In this document: positions 37,301-49,239 of the stretch, in pieces
Layout: every line of letters starts with the position of its first letter
Numbering within the stretch: position 1 is the first letter of the stretch
NCBI GenBank assembly: GCA_037957365.1
Contig: JARHVA010000122.1
Coordinates: 3,669,001-3,733,000, forward strand
Origin: Torreya grandis
Lineage: Eukaryota; Streptophyta; Pinopsida; Cupressales; Taxaceae
Direction of reading: 5' to 3'
Length of the DNA: 64,000 nucleotides
Program-made: the position numbers and the translations under genes
The notes under the pieces: model-generated
Seen by the model: the letters and a program-made list of their open reading frames with translations, nothing else
Told to the model about the DNA's origin: nothing
Databases searched by the model: none

Positions 37301-37330
37301 CTTGGGAATAGGGGGTTCAGTGTTCTTACT
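34317..37330 (-). pseudogene. Long unrecognised ORF relic in the CACTA, minus strand
   Basis: Open stretches in one orientation follow each other across 3 kb. They are 36804-37097 (VFIDVDLISILEQHNHLATK, with a KLPNGSPIVAVDRNVIIDCF block), 35967-36155 (STMFGEWYIGTYILDEFQAY) and 34317-34772 (a coiled-coil-like, Lys/Glu-rich stretch LNLEKEIEDLKNQNGKTKDE followed by LQRYLGAPASLNPTKKIV). The gaps between them carry stops but keep a protein-like composition. The final part looks like a C-terminal coiled coil. I recognise no family. It could be an accessory gene of this CACTA lineage, a captured gene, or the gag-like ORF of another element. Confidence 0.45.
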
Positions 37331-39348
37331 TATAGACTCAAATTTCTTAGGTTCCATAGTTTGATGCTTTTATGAACTAGGGTTTTGATAGTCACTTGAT
37401 CTACCAAACCAATTGAAAACAAAGCACAAACTAAATACCAAATTTTATGAAGAGAGTGCTGAGGTAGACTTACCCAATTGGAAGATGGCCAAAGTGTGCA
37501 CACAGAGCTTGAATTTACCATCTATAATCACCATTGAATTTACTTGAATGATGACATACAAATAAATTCCAAATATTATTTTGATATAGAGCTAGTCATT
37601 TCACCATTACTCTAGTTCATGCCATGAAATTGATAAATCTTAGCATTCAAGCCTTTCAAACATAGATCATTGATTTGGTCTAATCTAATAATTGGGTGGG
37701 CACTTCAATGGAAGGAATCAATGATAACCATTAAGAGGTGGTGATACTGTCATTTTAGTATTTAATACTTTATTGCATCATTGCAAGACCTATTTAGATC
37801 TATATTGAGACTATGAGATCTTCTAGATGGTTATATCACATCTTTCACCACTTACCACCACCCCAAAAAACTTGATACACATCATCATAAGATGTCAAGA
37901 TACATGTTACCCCTTATACCTCATACTATATTACCACCAACCTTTGATCTAACCATCACAGGACCGAGGGATCCTTTGGCATCCCTTCACTATTTATCGT
38001 ATCACTGCAAGCATTAGATTTGACTATGGTGGGATCGCAGGACATAATTTATATAACTTTTACCACTTATCACTAGCCTATAAGACCTTCTCTAAAATAT
38101 GAAAATAGATAGAAATAACATATATTGTATAGAGTGTTACATAAAATTTATGTAAAAAATTTGACCCTAGAAATGGGCAATTACAGTTATGATTATTGTT
38201 TCTCTAACATTTAGATTTGGTGGGAGATGGTTTCCATGATCATATAAAATGCTCCTACTAGGGTTCTCAAGTAGAGAATTAATTCATTGTGATTTATATG
38301 TACCTTCTATAGTTAAATATTTGACCTAGTGTGTTAAGGAAAATAAATGAAAAATCTAGAGTGCGGACTCTAGAGAGTTAATATCTCTAACTACGTATAT
38401 TAGGGTTTAGGTGGATAATGTCCATTGACTAATACTTTAACAGTGAGACACTATGTGATAGAATAATAAAATTAACTAGAATATTGAAATAAAAAAAATA
38501 TGTGTCTCATATATTTTAAATATGTTCAAAGTTATATGTGTAATTGATAATGCTTATGTGTGAAATGAGTTACAACACTTATCTATTTATAAGTGACTTT
38601 GAATTCAAATTTGATAATTTTAATATACAAAAAATGATTATAAAAAAAGGTCACAAAATGTTATGAGATTATACACTATTATACCAAAAACATAAAATAA
38701 CATAATAGCTATTATGAAACTTTAAAAAGGTAGTCTCCACATTAAAAAATCAACCACAATACTAATATCATTCAATTTAAAAAATTAAGTATACATATAA
38801 AAATATAAATAAAACTTAGAGAACTATTTTAAAATACCCTAAAGCTACCCCACCCAATCCACCAATCCCCAATTAAATATAGTTTTCGAGTTCATTTCAT
38901 AAAAGTCTAATCAAAGGTCATCCATCCAACTCATATAAAGTTATATTAAAATTAATCCACCTTACCATAAATACATCATATTTATTAAAATAATAGTTTG
39001 CCTTTACCACCATACCACCATTTATCTTCTTGTCTACTGTGGGGCTGTGGTGAACCTTTACTATTTGCTCTTACTGCATCACTATAGGTCAACATTTTAT
39101 TTGTCATGAGGTTGTAGTGAAATATTACATGCTACTCAAAATCTTACCACCAGACCACTAATTACTTTTGAGTCATCTGTGGGGATACGATAGCCAATCT
39201 TTGTATAATGCAACATCACAAGTGAAGTTCTTGCATGCTATGTGGAATCAGTAATTGCTTTTTCACTTCCTTTGGTTCCTACACAAGTGTCAAAGTTATT
39301 TGAATGTACTATGGGCTATGGGAAGAGGCAAAAAACACATCAATGATA

Positions 39349-39775
39349 AAAATACAAATGTCTTTCACATGGACATGATATGGGAGGCTAAATAGGCTAA
39401 TGAGTTGGTTTCAAAACAACCATTTGATTGTTGTGATCAATCAGATTATAGGTGGATTGTCATACAACAAAATATTGTTCGCGTACACAAAGAAAAAAAT
39501 ACAATGATTATAACAAAACACTCCAAATCAAAATTAAATTTATGAATAAATGTGAATACAAATGTCTTTCACATGGACATGATATGGGAGGCTAAATAGG
39601 CTAATGAGTTGGTTTCACAACAACCATTTGATTGTTGTGATCAATCAGATTATAGGTGGATTGTCTAAATAAATATACAACAAAATATTGTTCATGTACA
39701 CAAAGAAAAAAATACAACGATTATAACAAAACACTCCAAATCAAAATTAAATTTATGAATAAATGTGAATTCTCA
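39349..39775. repeat. Two-copy tandem duplication, about 204 bp
   Basis: The block starting TACAAATGTCTTTCACATGG at 39351 is repeated almost exactly from 39555, through GATTATAGGTGGATTGTC and on to AAATTTATGAATAAATGTGA. The second copy has about 9 extra bases after GATTGTC. The high identity shows it is much younger than the surrounding 450-bp repeats. Confidence 0.85.
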
Positions 39776-40991
39776 TTCTAACACTTATTTAGATGAGACT
39801 AATGTGCTAAGGCTACTTATTTACCTTTAACATCTTTCTTGTCTACTTGATGAATATTTTTTTATATTGGTTTATTTTTCTTTGAGTGCATTACACTTCA
39901 ACTCTTCCTATGTTTGGGTTTTTTGGATGGTTATATCCATGTAATTCATCCCTATGGTATGCTTTTAGATGCATCTGATATTATCCAATTTACTATTTTT
40001 TAATATGAAATTATGATTTTTTCCTAAGGAAAAAAAATGATCATGTATCAACTAAAAAATCCAAAAAATAGAATTGTATCAAATAAGGTAATCTAATAAT
40101 AGTAGGCGGTGGAGGAATCTTGAGGGACCACCAAGGCCAACCTTATATTTTATGCTCATTGGATATTGGGAATGATGAAAATAATTGGGTGGACACAACA
40201 TGGCACTCCTAAAGGGGATGTATTTTGTAGTGTTGAAGGGATGAAAAAAAGGTAAGAATAAAAGGTGATATAAAAATATTAATCAGTTCAATATCAAGTA
40301 GATCGATAAGTGCATGGATAATAGATGAGATTATAAAATAGATTAAATGTATTTGTATAAAATTAAAATAATCAATATTTCAACATATCAAAATAAAAGG
40401 GAATTCTGTATAAAATTATCACAAGAGTGCAGAACATATTTTATATAACTTTTTCCTCTTACCATTAGCTTGCAAGGCCTTCTCTAAACTATCACAGAGT
40501 TGTAATATGTGTTATCTATCAACTTAGCCCTTACCAACATAGAACCATTTATCTTCTTGTCCACTATGGGGTTGCAGTGAACCTTTACTATTTTCTCTTA
40601 CCACATCACTATAGGTCAACATTTTATTTGTTGTGGGGTCATAGTGAAATATTATATGCTACTCAAAATCTTACCGTCAGCCTACCAATTACTTTTGAGA
40701 CCTCTACAGGGCCACAATAACCAATCTCTATATATTACAACACCACAAGTGAAGTTTCTACATGTTTTGTGGAAGCGGTAACTATATTTTCACTTCCTTT
40801 GGTTCCCGCACACTCACCAAAGCTATTTTAATGTACTACAGGGTTATAGTAAGAGATAAAAAACACATCAATGATCAAAATACAAATATCTTTCACATAG
40901 ACATGATATGGGATGCTTATGAATGACTCCTAAAATAATTTTAAAACAATATGGACTTCTAGGATGAATTTTATGAATTTTGGAAAAAATG

Positions 40992-41108
40992 GCTCAAAGA
41001 AATGTGGTCTCATGGTGATGGAATACCATGATGAATGCCATGATAAGTGAATTATTATGGATTTTCATGGCATTCCATCACCATGAGACCACATTTATTT
41101 GAGGAATT
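40992..41108. repeat. Foldback 1
   Basis: GCTCAAAGAAATGTGGTCTC, then ATGGTGATGGAAT, is matched in inverted order by ATTCCATCACCATGAGACCA followed by CATTTATTTGAGG. Arms of about 45 bp could form a hairpin with a loop of about 25 bases. Confidence 0.85.
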
Positions 41109-41444
41109 TATATTATATGTTACTCAGACTCTTACTACTAGCTTGTCAATTAATTTTTAGACCTTTTATGGGGCCACGATAACCAGTCTCTATATACTGC
41201 AACACCATAAGTAAAGTTCATGCGTGCTATAAGGAAGTGGTAACTATCTTTTCACTTCCTTTGGTTCTCACATACCTACCAAAGCTATTTGAATGTACTA
41301 TGAGGCTATGATAAGAAACAAAAAACACATCAATGATTAAAATACAAATGTGTTTCACATGGACATGATATGAGATGCTTATGAATGACTCCTAGAATAA
41401 TTATAAAAAGAATATGGACTCCTAGGATGAATTTTACAAAAAAA

Positions 41445-41548
41445 TGCCTCAAAGAAATGTGGTCTCAGGTGATGGAATGCCATGACAAGTGAATTGTTAT
41501 GGATTATCATGGCATTCCATCACCATGAGACCAAATTTGTTTGAGGCA
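41445..41548. repeat. Foldback 2
   Basis: Begins TGCCTCAAAGAAATGTGG and ends TTTGTTTGAGGCA. Arms of about 45 bp are almost perfectly complementary, 104 bp in all. One base is missing in the left arm (GGTCTCAGGTGATGG). Confidence 0.88.
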
Positions 41549-41893
41549 TTTATATTATATGTTACTCAAACTCTTTTCGCTAGCCTACCAATTAATTTTG
41601 AGACCTTCATGGGGCTATGGTAACCAGTCTCTATATACCACGACACTGCAAGTGAAGTTCCTACATGTTGCGGGGAAGCGGTAACTATATTTTCATTTCC
41701 TTTGGTTCCCATACACCTACCAAAGCTATTTGAATGTATTATGAGGCTGTGGTAAGAGACAAAAAATACATCAATGATCAAAATACAAATGTATTTTATA
41801 TGTGCATGATATGGGATGCTTCTAAATGACTCCTAGAATAATTGTAAAAGGAATATGGACTCTTAGGATGAATTTTATGAATTTTGGAGAAAA

Positions 41894-41998
41894 TGCCTCA
41901 AATAAATGTGGTATCATGGTGATGGAATGCCATGAAAAGTTAATTTTTATGGATTGTCATGACATTCCATCACTATGAGACCACATTTCTTTGAGGCA
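41894..41998. repeat. Foldback 3
   Basis: Same structure as foldback 2, TGCCTCAAA at the left end and TTTGAGGCA at the right end, 105 bp. A half-copy of the left arm (TGCCTTAAAGAAATGTGG) recurs at about 42206-42247. Confidence 0.88.
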
Positions 41999-42009
41999 TT
42001 TTTCAACTA

Positions 42010-42905
42010 GTTCATTGCCTTGTCTATGCTATTGATTACTATTATGCTTTGATAGATTTTTTCCAAGCATACATAGCTTGTTCGAAAGCACTTGTTTTAG
42101 TATTTTAGCCATAGAAACAAGGTACTGAAATATTTGATAGAATTATTTGGTAGACATGTATGAAAAATGTGGTAGCATAGACAAGGTAGTGAATTGTTTG
42201 AAAAATGCCTTAAAGAAATGTGGTCTCATGGAATGCCATGACAAGTAAATACAATTGGTAGCTACTCCTAGTTATTATTTATGTAATGTGAATTAATTGC
42301 ATAACTACTTAGGTTTAATTTGTAAAAACTATATTGTAATTAAATTTTTATCATCTATCAGCATCTAGTTATTAGTTATGCAATGTGAAGTAATGCTTTG
42401 AGTTTGAAAGATGTGCAATGTAATGTAATTAATAATTTAAATATAAACTACAAAAATCTATTTTTTACAATTCATTAGTTAAACTCTCTATTTTATTTTC
42501 TCTTTATAACTCTATTGCTATGGAAATGCCTTTAAATTTTAAAAAATAGTTTTTGTCTCTTAGTATACAATTTTTTTTATATTTTTTTTAAAATCTAATT
42601 TTTTCTTGATATTTTCAAAAAATCTTGAAATTTTGGTTTGCCAATTTTTTCCTCAAAAGATTTTTGTTTCTATGTGTAGAATATTATATATTGATCAATG
42701 TTGAAGGTTGACTACAAATCAATACCATGCATTTGATGAGAGTATAGCCAATGAGAGGGACATGGACAAATATCCATGTCTATGTAATGACTATCTTGGT
42801 GGAAAGGTGAGAAAAAGAAATATAATTAATCAATATATGATAAGATAAGGGCATAGTGGTATAAGACCTTGGGATTACAATTATTATGAAGATATGATAA
42901 AATTG
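42010..42905. other. Transposase upstream region, no gene seen
   Basis: A/T-rich sequence with the foldback half-copy at 42206-42247 and long T-runs near 42570-42660. It probably holds the promoter and 5' leader of the transposase. I cannot locate a promoter. Confidence 0.35.
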
Positions 42906-42911
42906 TAGAGT

Positions 42912-45129
42912 GTGAGAGATGAAGAGGCAACAAACATACATAAAGTGGTACCAAACATAGATGAAGAGGCAACAATGTTAGATGAAGGGTTCAAAGTTGA
43001 TAAAATGTTGAATGAGGATCTAAATGATGATTGGGCCAAGTTGATGGAGGATGATTTAAATCTTGTGTATGCTAATTTAAAGTTAAGTCATTTGATAACA
43101 ATACTTTAAATTCTTAACTTGAAAGTAGTGTTTTGTTGGACAAATGAGAGTGTATATTAGTTATTGGCATTATTAAGTTCATTTTTACCACTTGACTCCA
43201 CATTGATAACAAAATGAAGTCAATGTAAAAATCAAATCACTAAGCTAGACTTAGGGTATGAAAACATCCACACATGTGTGAATGGTTGTGTATTATTTTG
43301 CAATAATCTTGCAAGTGAGAGTGAATGTCCAAAATGTCATGAAGTGAGGTATAGACAAGGGTTGAAATCAGTTGTGGTTTTTAAAAAGGTTCTTCACCAC
43401 TTTTCAATAATCCCAAAATTAGTCTGAATGTATAGGTGTAGAAACATTTCTAAACTTATGTAATGGCATGCCCAAAATAAGAGCACTAATGGAAAACAAT
43501 GACATGTGCCTAATTATAAAACATGGATGGAATTTGATATTAGATGTCCTAATTTTTCTCAATATCCTCATAATATAAGGTTGGGTTTGGATATAGATAG
43601 GGTAAATCCATTCTCAAATCAAAGTACTAAATGGTCAACTTGGCTAGTGTTTTTAATAAATTATAACTTGCCTCTATGGGTAGTAACTAAACCATTTTTC
43701 TTAATGTTATCATTGATTATACCAAGAAAGAAAAGTGTGACTTCAGATACAATCAATGCTTATCAAGAGCCATTATATGATGAGATAATATAATTATGGA
43801 AATGAATTGAAGCAATTCAATCTTTAAGGGATGGTTATTTAATCAAATTCACTTTAAGACCTTCCTTATTGTTTATGATTCATGATCTTCCTACATATGG
43901 CACATTGTTTGGACTCAGTGTTCATGGATACCATGGATGTCCTACTTACAAATTTAAGGATTTTATAAGGCACTCAAGAAGTTTGTGTAAGTGTATTTAT
44001 TATGGACATCATGACTACCTTAAAATGGATTATCCATATCATCGACAAAAAACATGTTTTAATGGTCAAGAAGAGAAACATGAATCACCATTACTTATAA
44101 TAGTTGATTACATTATTGAGAATGGAAAAAAAAGAAATTCATTTATTGAAAATGATGGAATTTCTAGTAGTAGATATGATCCATTTAATGAAAGTGGTGT
44201 AAAATGGTTGTGCATATTCTATAAGTTGCCATAGTTTAAGGATATAGCCATTAGGCATATTGTTGACTTTATACATACTAAGAAAAAGATAGCATGTGTT
44301 ATTATAGAAACTCTTTTTGGTGCTTTTGATACTATTTTATCATGTGAAGACTTTTGACAACTAAAGATTTATCAAAATATTTTGGTTGAAAAATGTGATG
44401 ATGAAATATATAGAAAACCTAGTGTTCCTTATGTCTGGATAGAGGAACAACATGCATAATTAATACAGTTGATGTCTTAGACTCACTTTCCCACTGGATA
44501 TGTAAGTAGTACTATTAGAATAAAAACTAACATTAATGGCTTAAGAGGCCTCAAGACCCATGAATATCATGTCATAATTGAGAATATTTTACTTATTATA
44601 GTAAATATATCAAGTTTGGCAAAGGGGCCAAGATTGGAAATTATAAGGTTGGGCCTAATATTAAAGAGAATGAGTTTACATGTATCAGATCCTTCTAAAT
44701 CTGATAGTTTGAGGGAAGAGGTTGTTGAAAACCTTTGTCTATTGGAATGGGAATTTCCACAAATAATCTCTAACATTTCTATGCATCTTTTGATACATCT
44801 AGAATATGAACTAGAGCATTGTGGCCTAGTAATAATGAGATGGATGTATCCTATAGAATGATATATAAAGTTTTTGAAAAAAATTGTTCATACTAGGGCA
44901 AAATCAGAAAGCGACATGTCTGAGGGATATTCAATGCAAGAGGCCATGGGATTTTACATAGAATATATAAAGGATTTTAAAAATGTGTATGAGATGATGA
45001 TGAAGAGTAGAGAGTTGCAGGTGAAGTATTAGAAGACAATGGATGCCATTTCAAGCTATCACATCAAGAAAGAAGTGTAATACATACCTATATTCTTCAA
45101 AACACATGTTCATTCGATAAGTGGCATAG
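42912..45129 (+). pseudogene. TNP2-like CACTA transposase relic (Transposase_21 and DUF4218)
   Basis: One frame holds for about 740 codons, with about 15 in-frame stops and no frameshift. An acidic N-terminus (NEDLNDDWAKLMEDDLNLVY) precedes a Cys cluster (CVNGCVLFCNN...ECPKCHE, 43275-43340). The transposase core reads NIRLGLDIDRVNPFSNQSTK, WSTWLVFLINYNLPLWVVTK, PFFLMLSLIIPRKKS, then FMIHDLPTYGTLFGLSVHGY. The DUF4218 part is SMHLLIHLEYELEHCGLVIM followed by RWMYPIE (44775-44860). TNP2 proteins cut and join CACTA ends. Length fits the family. A possible intron (GT at 45130, AG at 45222) follows. Stops are mostly TAA or TAG at positions where Gln or Trp is likely. Confidence 0.88.
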
Positions 45130-45230
45130 GTAAAAAAAAATTACACAGTAATCTATTTACTCAATTGCATTTACACATTTATATTATTAATATTACTATT
45201 TATATGTTAATATTCTATGTAGAAAATATG

Positions 45231-46022
45231 AAGAAAAAAATCAAGCTTGGATGTAACATCGACCTCCAAAGTGTAATTGTCATGATTTGATTGGAGGTGA
45301 TTCTTTTCCAAAATTTAAAGAATGGATTGCTAATGTATTCAGTGATGCAAAAGAAGAAGGTCAAGATATAACAATGAATGAAAGTGATCTTTCATAATAT
45401 CCACATTTATGGGCTATGTGTTTTAGTGGAATGTGGGACTATGGTAGTCATTTAAGAGTAGAAGAAAAAGACAAAGGAAAGACAAATTGTGATTGTGTTG
45501 TTAGTGCTAAATTTTTTCATGAAAGTGAGAAGAAACTTTATGGTGGATTCACCTAATAAATTATTCAAGTGGATTTTGGTGAAAATAGACCTATATTATT
45601 AAAATGTAAGTGGATCCAACCATCCATAGTATAATTTTATGAGTATGGATTTGTACATGTAAATACAAGATAATTGTTATCAGAGATAGATGAGTCATAT
45701 GTTTCCCCTCTTCAAATGAACCAATAATTTCTAATTGATGATGTAAGAAGCCCAGGATGGTCGTATCTCATTCAAACAGAGTCTCATTCCAAATGAAAAT
45801 TCATAGAAGTTTTTGATATAATGCCTAATGGGCAATATGTTAATTTAAAAGAAACATTCAAAGAAGTAGATGAAGATGATGATGGAGTGTTTGAAAAATA
45901 GATTTTGATTACCATTGAAGAGATTGGGAGAGATAATGTACTACATGTCATAGATGAGGGTGAGGAATAAAATAAAGTAGAAGCATATAGGAGTGATCAG
46001 GATTCATAAGTGTCAATATCTA
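45231..46022 (+). pseudogene. DUF4216-like region of the CACTA transposase gene
   Basis: The frame reads HRPPKCNCHDLIGGDSFPKF, KEWIANVFSDAKEEGQDI, HLWAMCFSGMWDYGSHLRVE, then QVDFGENRPILLKCKWIQPS. This resembles the exon after DUF4218 in plant CACTA transposase genes: a FKCxW-type DUF4216 core, where ILLKCKW fits. An acidic tail ends near 46022. It is joined to the previous exon by inference; an A-run near 45232-45240 may hide a frameshift. Confidence 0.7.
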
Positions 46023-46599
46023 GTTGAAATAAGGATAGTCACATTGATAGTCTAATACCTATAATTATAAGCATCTTCTTGGTTTTTTACTACAAATTAT
46101 TTTTAATCTATATACTGAATTCTATTTTAAGTTTCCATTTTAACTTATGAAATCAATAAAGTTTTATTGATTCAAGTTTTTGATTTATACATTATTATTT
46201 ATTTGGACTTTATGAAATGAGGAAAAGGAATGTAAGGCACAAATTGGTAGATGATAGTGATCATAATGCTGAAATTTAATTAACAAATTATGAGTGCTTT
46301 CATAGAGAAAAAGTGGCCAAGAATAATGAATATTTATTATGTCTTCGTTTGACAAATAGGCAAGCTATAAATCCACTAAGTAGTATATTACTTATTTAAT
46401 AGTGTTTAATGAAATTTTATAGGCAAAAGATTTATGTATATAAGACATAATATGATTTTTTTTTTGTTTTATAGGCAAGAAAAAGATTGCAAAAAATGTA
46501 GAGAAAAAAAAGGAAAGAAAATATACAGTGCCACCATCTCATAAAAGCCAACACATTTTTGATTCAACAAATGAAATTGATGAAAATAATAGTTGTGAT

Positions 46600-46745
46600 G
46601 ATGTGCAACCTGATATATCACATGGTGATGTGTAGCCTGATATAACACATGGTGATGTGTAGCCTGATATAACACATGGTGATGTGTAGCCTAATATAGC
46701 ACATGGTGATGTGTAACCTAATATAACACATGGTGATGTGCAACA
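46600..46745 (+). repeat. Coding minisatellite, 27-bp units
   Basis: Units begin at 46600, 46627, 46654, 46681, 46708 and 46735 (partial), exactly 27 bp apart. Each encodes DVQPDISHG or a variant, so the repeat keeps the frame. The Gln codon CAA of unit 1 is TAG in units 2-4 and TAA in unit 5. Confidence 0.92.
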
Positions 46746-48399
46746 TTATGATGATCTCTTAGGATAAAGTCTGAGAGAGATTATTGAAAAAAAATTAAAT
46801 AAAAGGAATAACAGGTATGCAAATGACTTATTCAACATTAAAGGATGTGCTTAAAGTGAAATATATGAGAATTGGTATTGATCTACCTAATAATTCCACA
46901 CATAATGTGGCCAAAGAGCATGAAGTTTTGGTTAATGAAAGTCATGAAGAGAGACCGCTTGCATCTTTTGTGCCTCAGAGTGCACCAGTTACATTTAGAA
47001 CTTTTGATGGAACTAGTGGATCAGCCATAAATATTGGTAGTGCTTTAATAAAATATGTGTTTGCTTTTGTCAAAATACAAATACTGAGTCAATATTTGTA
47101 TATATCTATAAAGGGGAATACAAAATAAATAAAATTAGAAGGAAATAAACCATTCTTGCTTGAGGTATCGAGAGATGGTGAACCCATTGGGCCAAATGAT
47201 GTAAAGTGGGCCTCCAAGTTGGGTGTAAGATGTAGGGCCCATTTGGATATTTACAAATCAAGTTTTGTAGAGAAAGATCCATGAACTATGGAAAATGTTA
47301 TACAAAAAATGGAAAATTCTTTTGAGACTACTGGTTGACAAATCTCTAAAAACTATTACAAGCAAAAGATGAGAATTTTGATGAACAATTTTAGATACAA
47401 TTACAAAAAAACAATCATGGAGGGAAAAGAGAGGTTAGACTCCACTCTATATCCCAAATAGTGGGAGTCATTGAAAAAAATTATGCATTCCATAGAATAT
47501 TCAGCAAATAATAATAGAGGCAAGAGAACAAGAGATAATGTGAGGGTTGGATATACATTTGGCTGAGGTGGGATATAGACCAAAATGGAAAAATTTACTG
47601 TAAGTGTATGGATTTTTGGTTCAATTTACATTATGTTATTTATTTCAATTTTTTATTGAACTAACTATATGTTGAAATTGGCATTGTATTTTAGGTGGAA
47701 AATACTAATAGACAAGTAGGTGCAAAAGATATTGTCAATTATATGGTAGCACTAGATAGACCTAGTAAATCTAAGAGTTGGATGAAGTGGAAATCTATTT
47801 TGTCAATAGAGATTTCATATCCATCTATTAAATTATTAGTAGGAGCCTCTCTAAATCATGTCAACTCAAATGAAGGGTACCAATAGGTAATGAGTTGCAT
47901 ATTTGGTCTCACCCAACAAGTTTCATAGTTGATTGCCTCTATTAACCCTATAATTTCTACATGTAATGAGCATAAAACCATAGATTCAACTGAGGTAAGA
48001 AGCTCTATTGAACTCATTTATTCTTATTTGGAAATTTCATATACAAATAACTCTTAATATGTATATTTTGAAATTTGAGTGTAGGAGAATCCAACGTAGT
48101 ATATTTATTGTTGGAGTGATCCAAAAAATATTCTTTTGGACATATTTATAGCTTGCATTCTTTACTTGAATATTGAATGCTTTGTATATTTTTTTGCATG
48201 ATGGTTAAATCACATGTAGAGAAATTTTATCAAAGCAACAGGAAAACAAAAATGCCTTCATGATGTCTATATTGATAGTGATCATGATGAACTGGACAAA
48301 AATGTATAGCATAATCATCACAGTTGTGCTAAATTAGTTGAGGTAATATAATAATTATCAGTTATTTATCCCAATGTTTTATCATTCTTCATGCTTAAA

Positions 48400-48860
48400 A
48401 TGTTATTTTAACTTAATAGAGTTTAATTTCTTTTTAACTATTTCCACAATACTTGCTTCAATCTTATTTTGGAGGGACTTGAGACTCATTTCCTTGTCTT
48501 GGAACAATCTCCTATTACATTCCTTCCAGAGTTCCCAGATTAGAATTGTGGGACTTATCAACCATAAAAAATGATAAGTAGAATGTCTTTTGATATTGGG
48601 ATAGTATTGAAATAAAGTCATTATATCATTGGGAAGGGCATTCTTCCATCCTAGCTTCATGCATAACCACTTCCAGTGTTCAAAAGAGAATTGATAGCCA
48701 AAATCTTCTCCCTTTGACTCACTTCAACTCTACCATATCCTAAATTTCCATCAACACCTTGTGAATCCCCTTTCCTTAGGTCACCATTTTCTTCTCGAAG
48801 AACCCAAAATCAGTTTGAATTTCCTATACAACTCTATGTGTGACCATTACCCTGCTCTAT
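48400..48860 (-). mobile_element. LINE ORF2 C-terminal fragment inside the CACTA
   Basis: The minus strand reads SPTILIWELWKECNRRLFQD followed by KEMSLKSLQNKIEASIVEIV. It matches the segment between zf-RVT and RNase H in the full LINE of this window (SFILWNLWLERNRQFFQDVN near 10042-10100). No poly-A, ends or duplication are recognised. It may be a truncated insertion in an intron of the second CACTA ORF. Confidence 0.6.
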
Positions 48861-49239
48861 TTTTACAATATAATGTGTGTGTTTTATCTCAATATAATGT
48901 GTATTTTATTTTATTTTTGTAGACATTTATTGATAAAATCCAAGAAGGGGATAGATTCCAAGTGTTAGATCTATTTGATGGTGTTGTTGTGGGCATTGGG
49001 AAGATTCATTCACTATCTATTTTACATGGAGTCAAATTGAAAGGAATATGAGATGCAAATATAAATTTTTTAAAGGTCACAAGTAACATACCCCTTGCTT
49101 ACAAAGATAAAATAGATAGAGCTATCAATTTGAGAGATAAAGAAGGGACCTTCACATGGTGGCCACTAAAATATTTGAAAAAAAATGACATAGCTAATGT
49201 TTATCATGTACTAGCTATTATATAGCTTGGCCCACTACT

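Larger units (their letters stand above)
37760..42010. repeat. Internal tandem-repeat domain of the CACTA
   Basis: A diverged block occurs at about 38995-39350 and 40535-40880, and partly at 41130-41345 and 41565-41790. It is marked by CACTTCCTTTGGTTC and TGAATGTACTA and by AAAAACACATCAATGAT followed by ATACAAAT. The last three blocks, with their foldbacks, form about 450-bp units. A weaker relative lies near 37830-38090. There is no gene. Internal arrays of this sort are known in large plant CACTA elements. Confidence 0.7.
46215..49238 (+). pseudogene. Second CACTA ORF region (possible TNP1-like protein), broken
   Basis: Several plus-strand pieces follow each other: RKRNVRHKLVDDSDHNAEI and YECFHREKVAKNNEYLLCLR (46218-46360); a Lys-rich piece with a 9-residue repeat (46475-46745); RPLASFVPQSAPVTFRTFDG (46817-47128); FLLEVSRDGEPIGPNDVKWA (47155-47280); KSKSWMKWKSILSIEI (47695-47886); and RFQVLDLFDGVVVGIGKIHS, then GTFTWWPLKYLKK (48925-49190). 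Position and style (YE--R---I--N-----LG, GE-IGP) suggest the second, DNA-binding type protein of CACTA elements, probably in several exons. The family call is tentative. A LINE fragment lies inside it. Confidence 0.5.

Noticed and set aside
37760..42010. Centromeric or other satellite array
   Set aside because: Few units, strongly diverged, and enclosed by the CACTA ends; an internal transposon array fits better.
42912..45129. Alternative genetic code (TAA/TAG read as Gln) because of frame-preserving stops
   Set aside because: Stops also replace likely Trp and Arg codons in the LINE, frameshifts exist elsewhere, and plant nuclear genomes use the standard code. C-to-T decay is sufficient.
46469..46675. 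Minus-strand frame with a repeated YQATHHHVL-type peptide
   Set aside because: Antisense of the 27-bp coding minisatellite; the repeat explains the periodic His-rich peptide.
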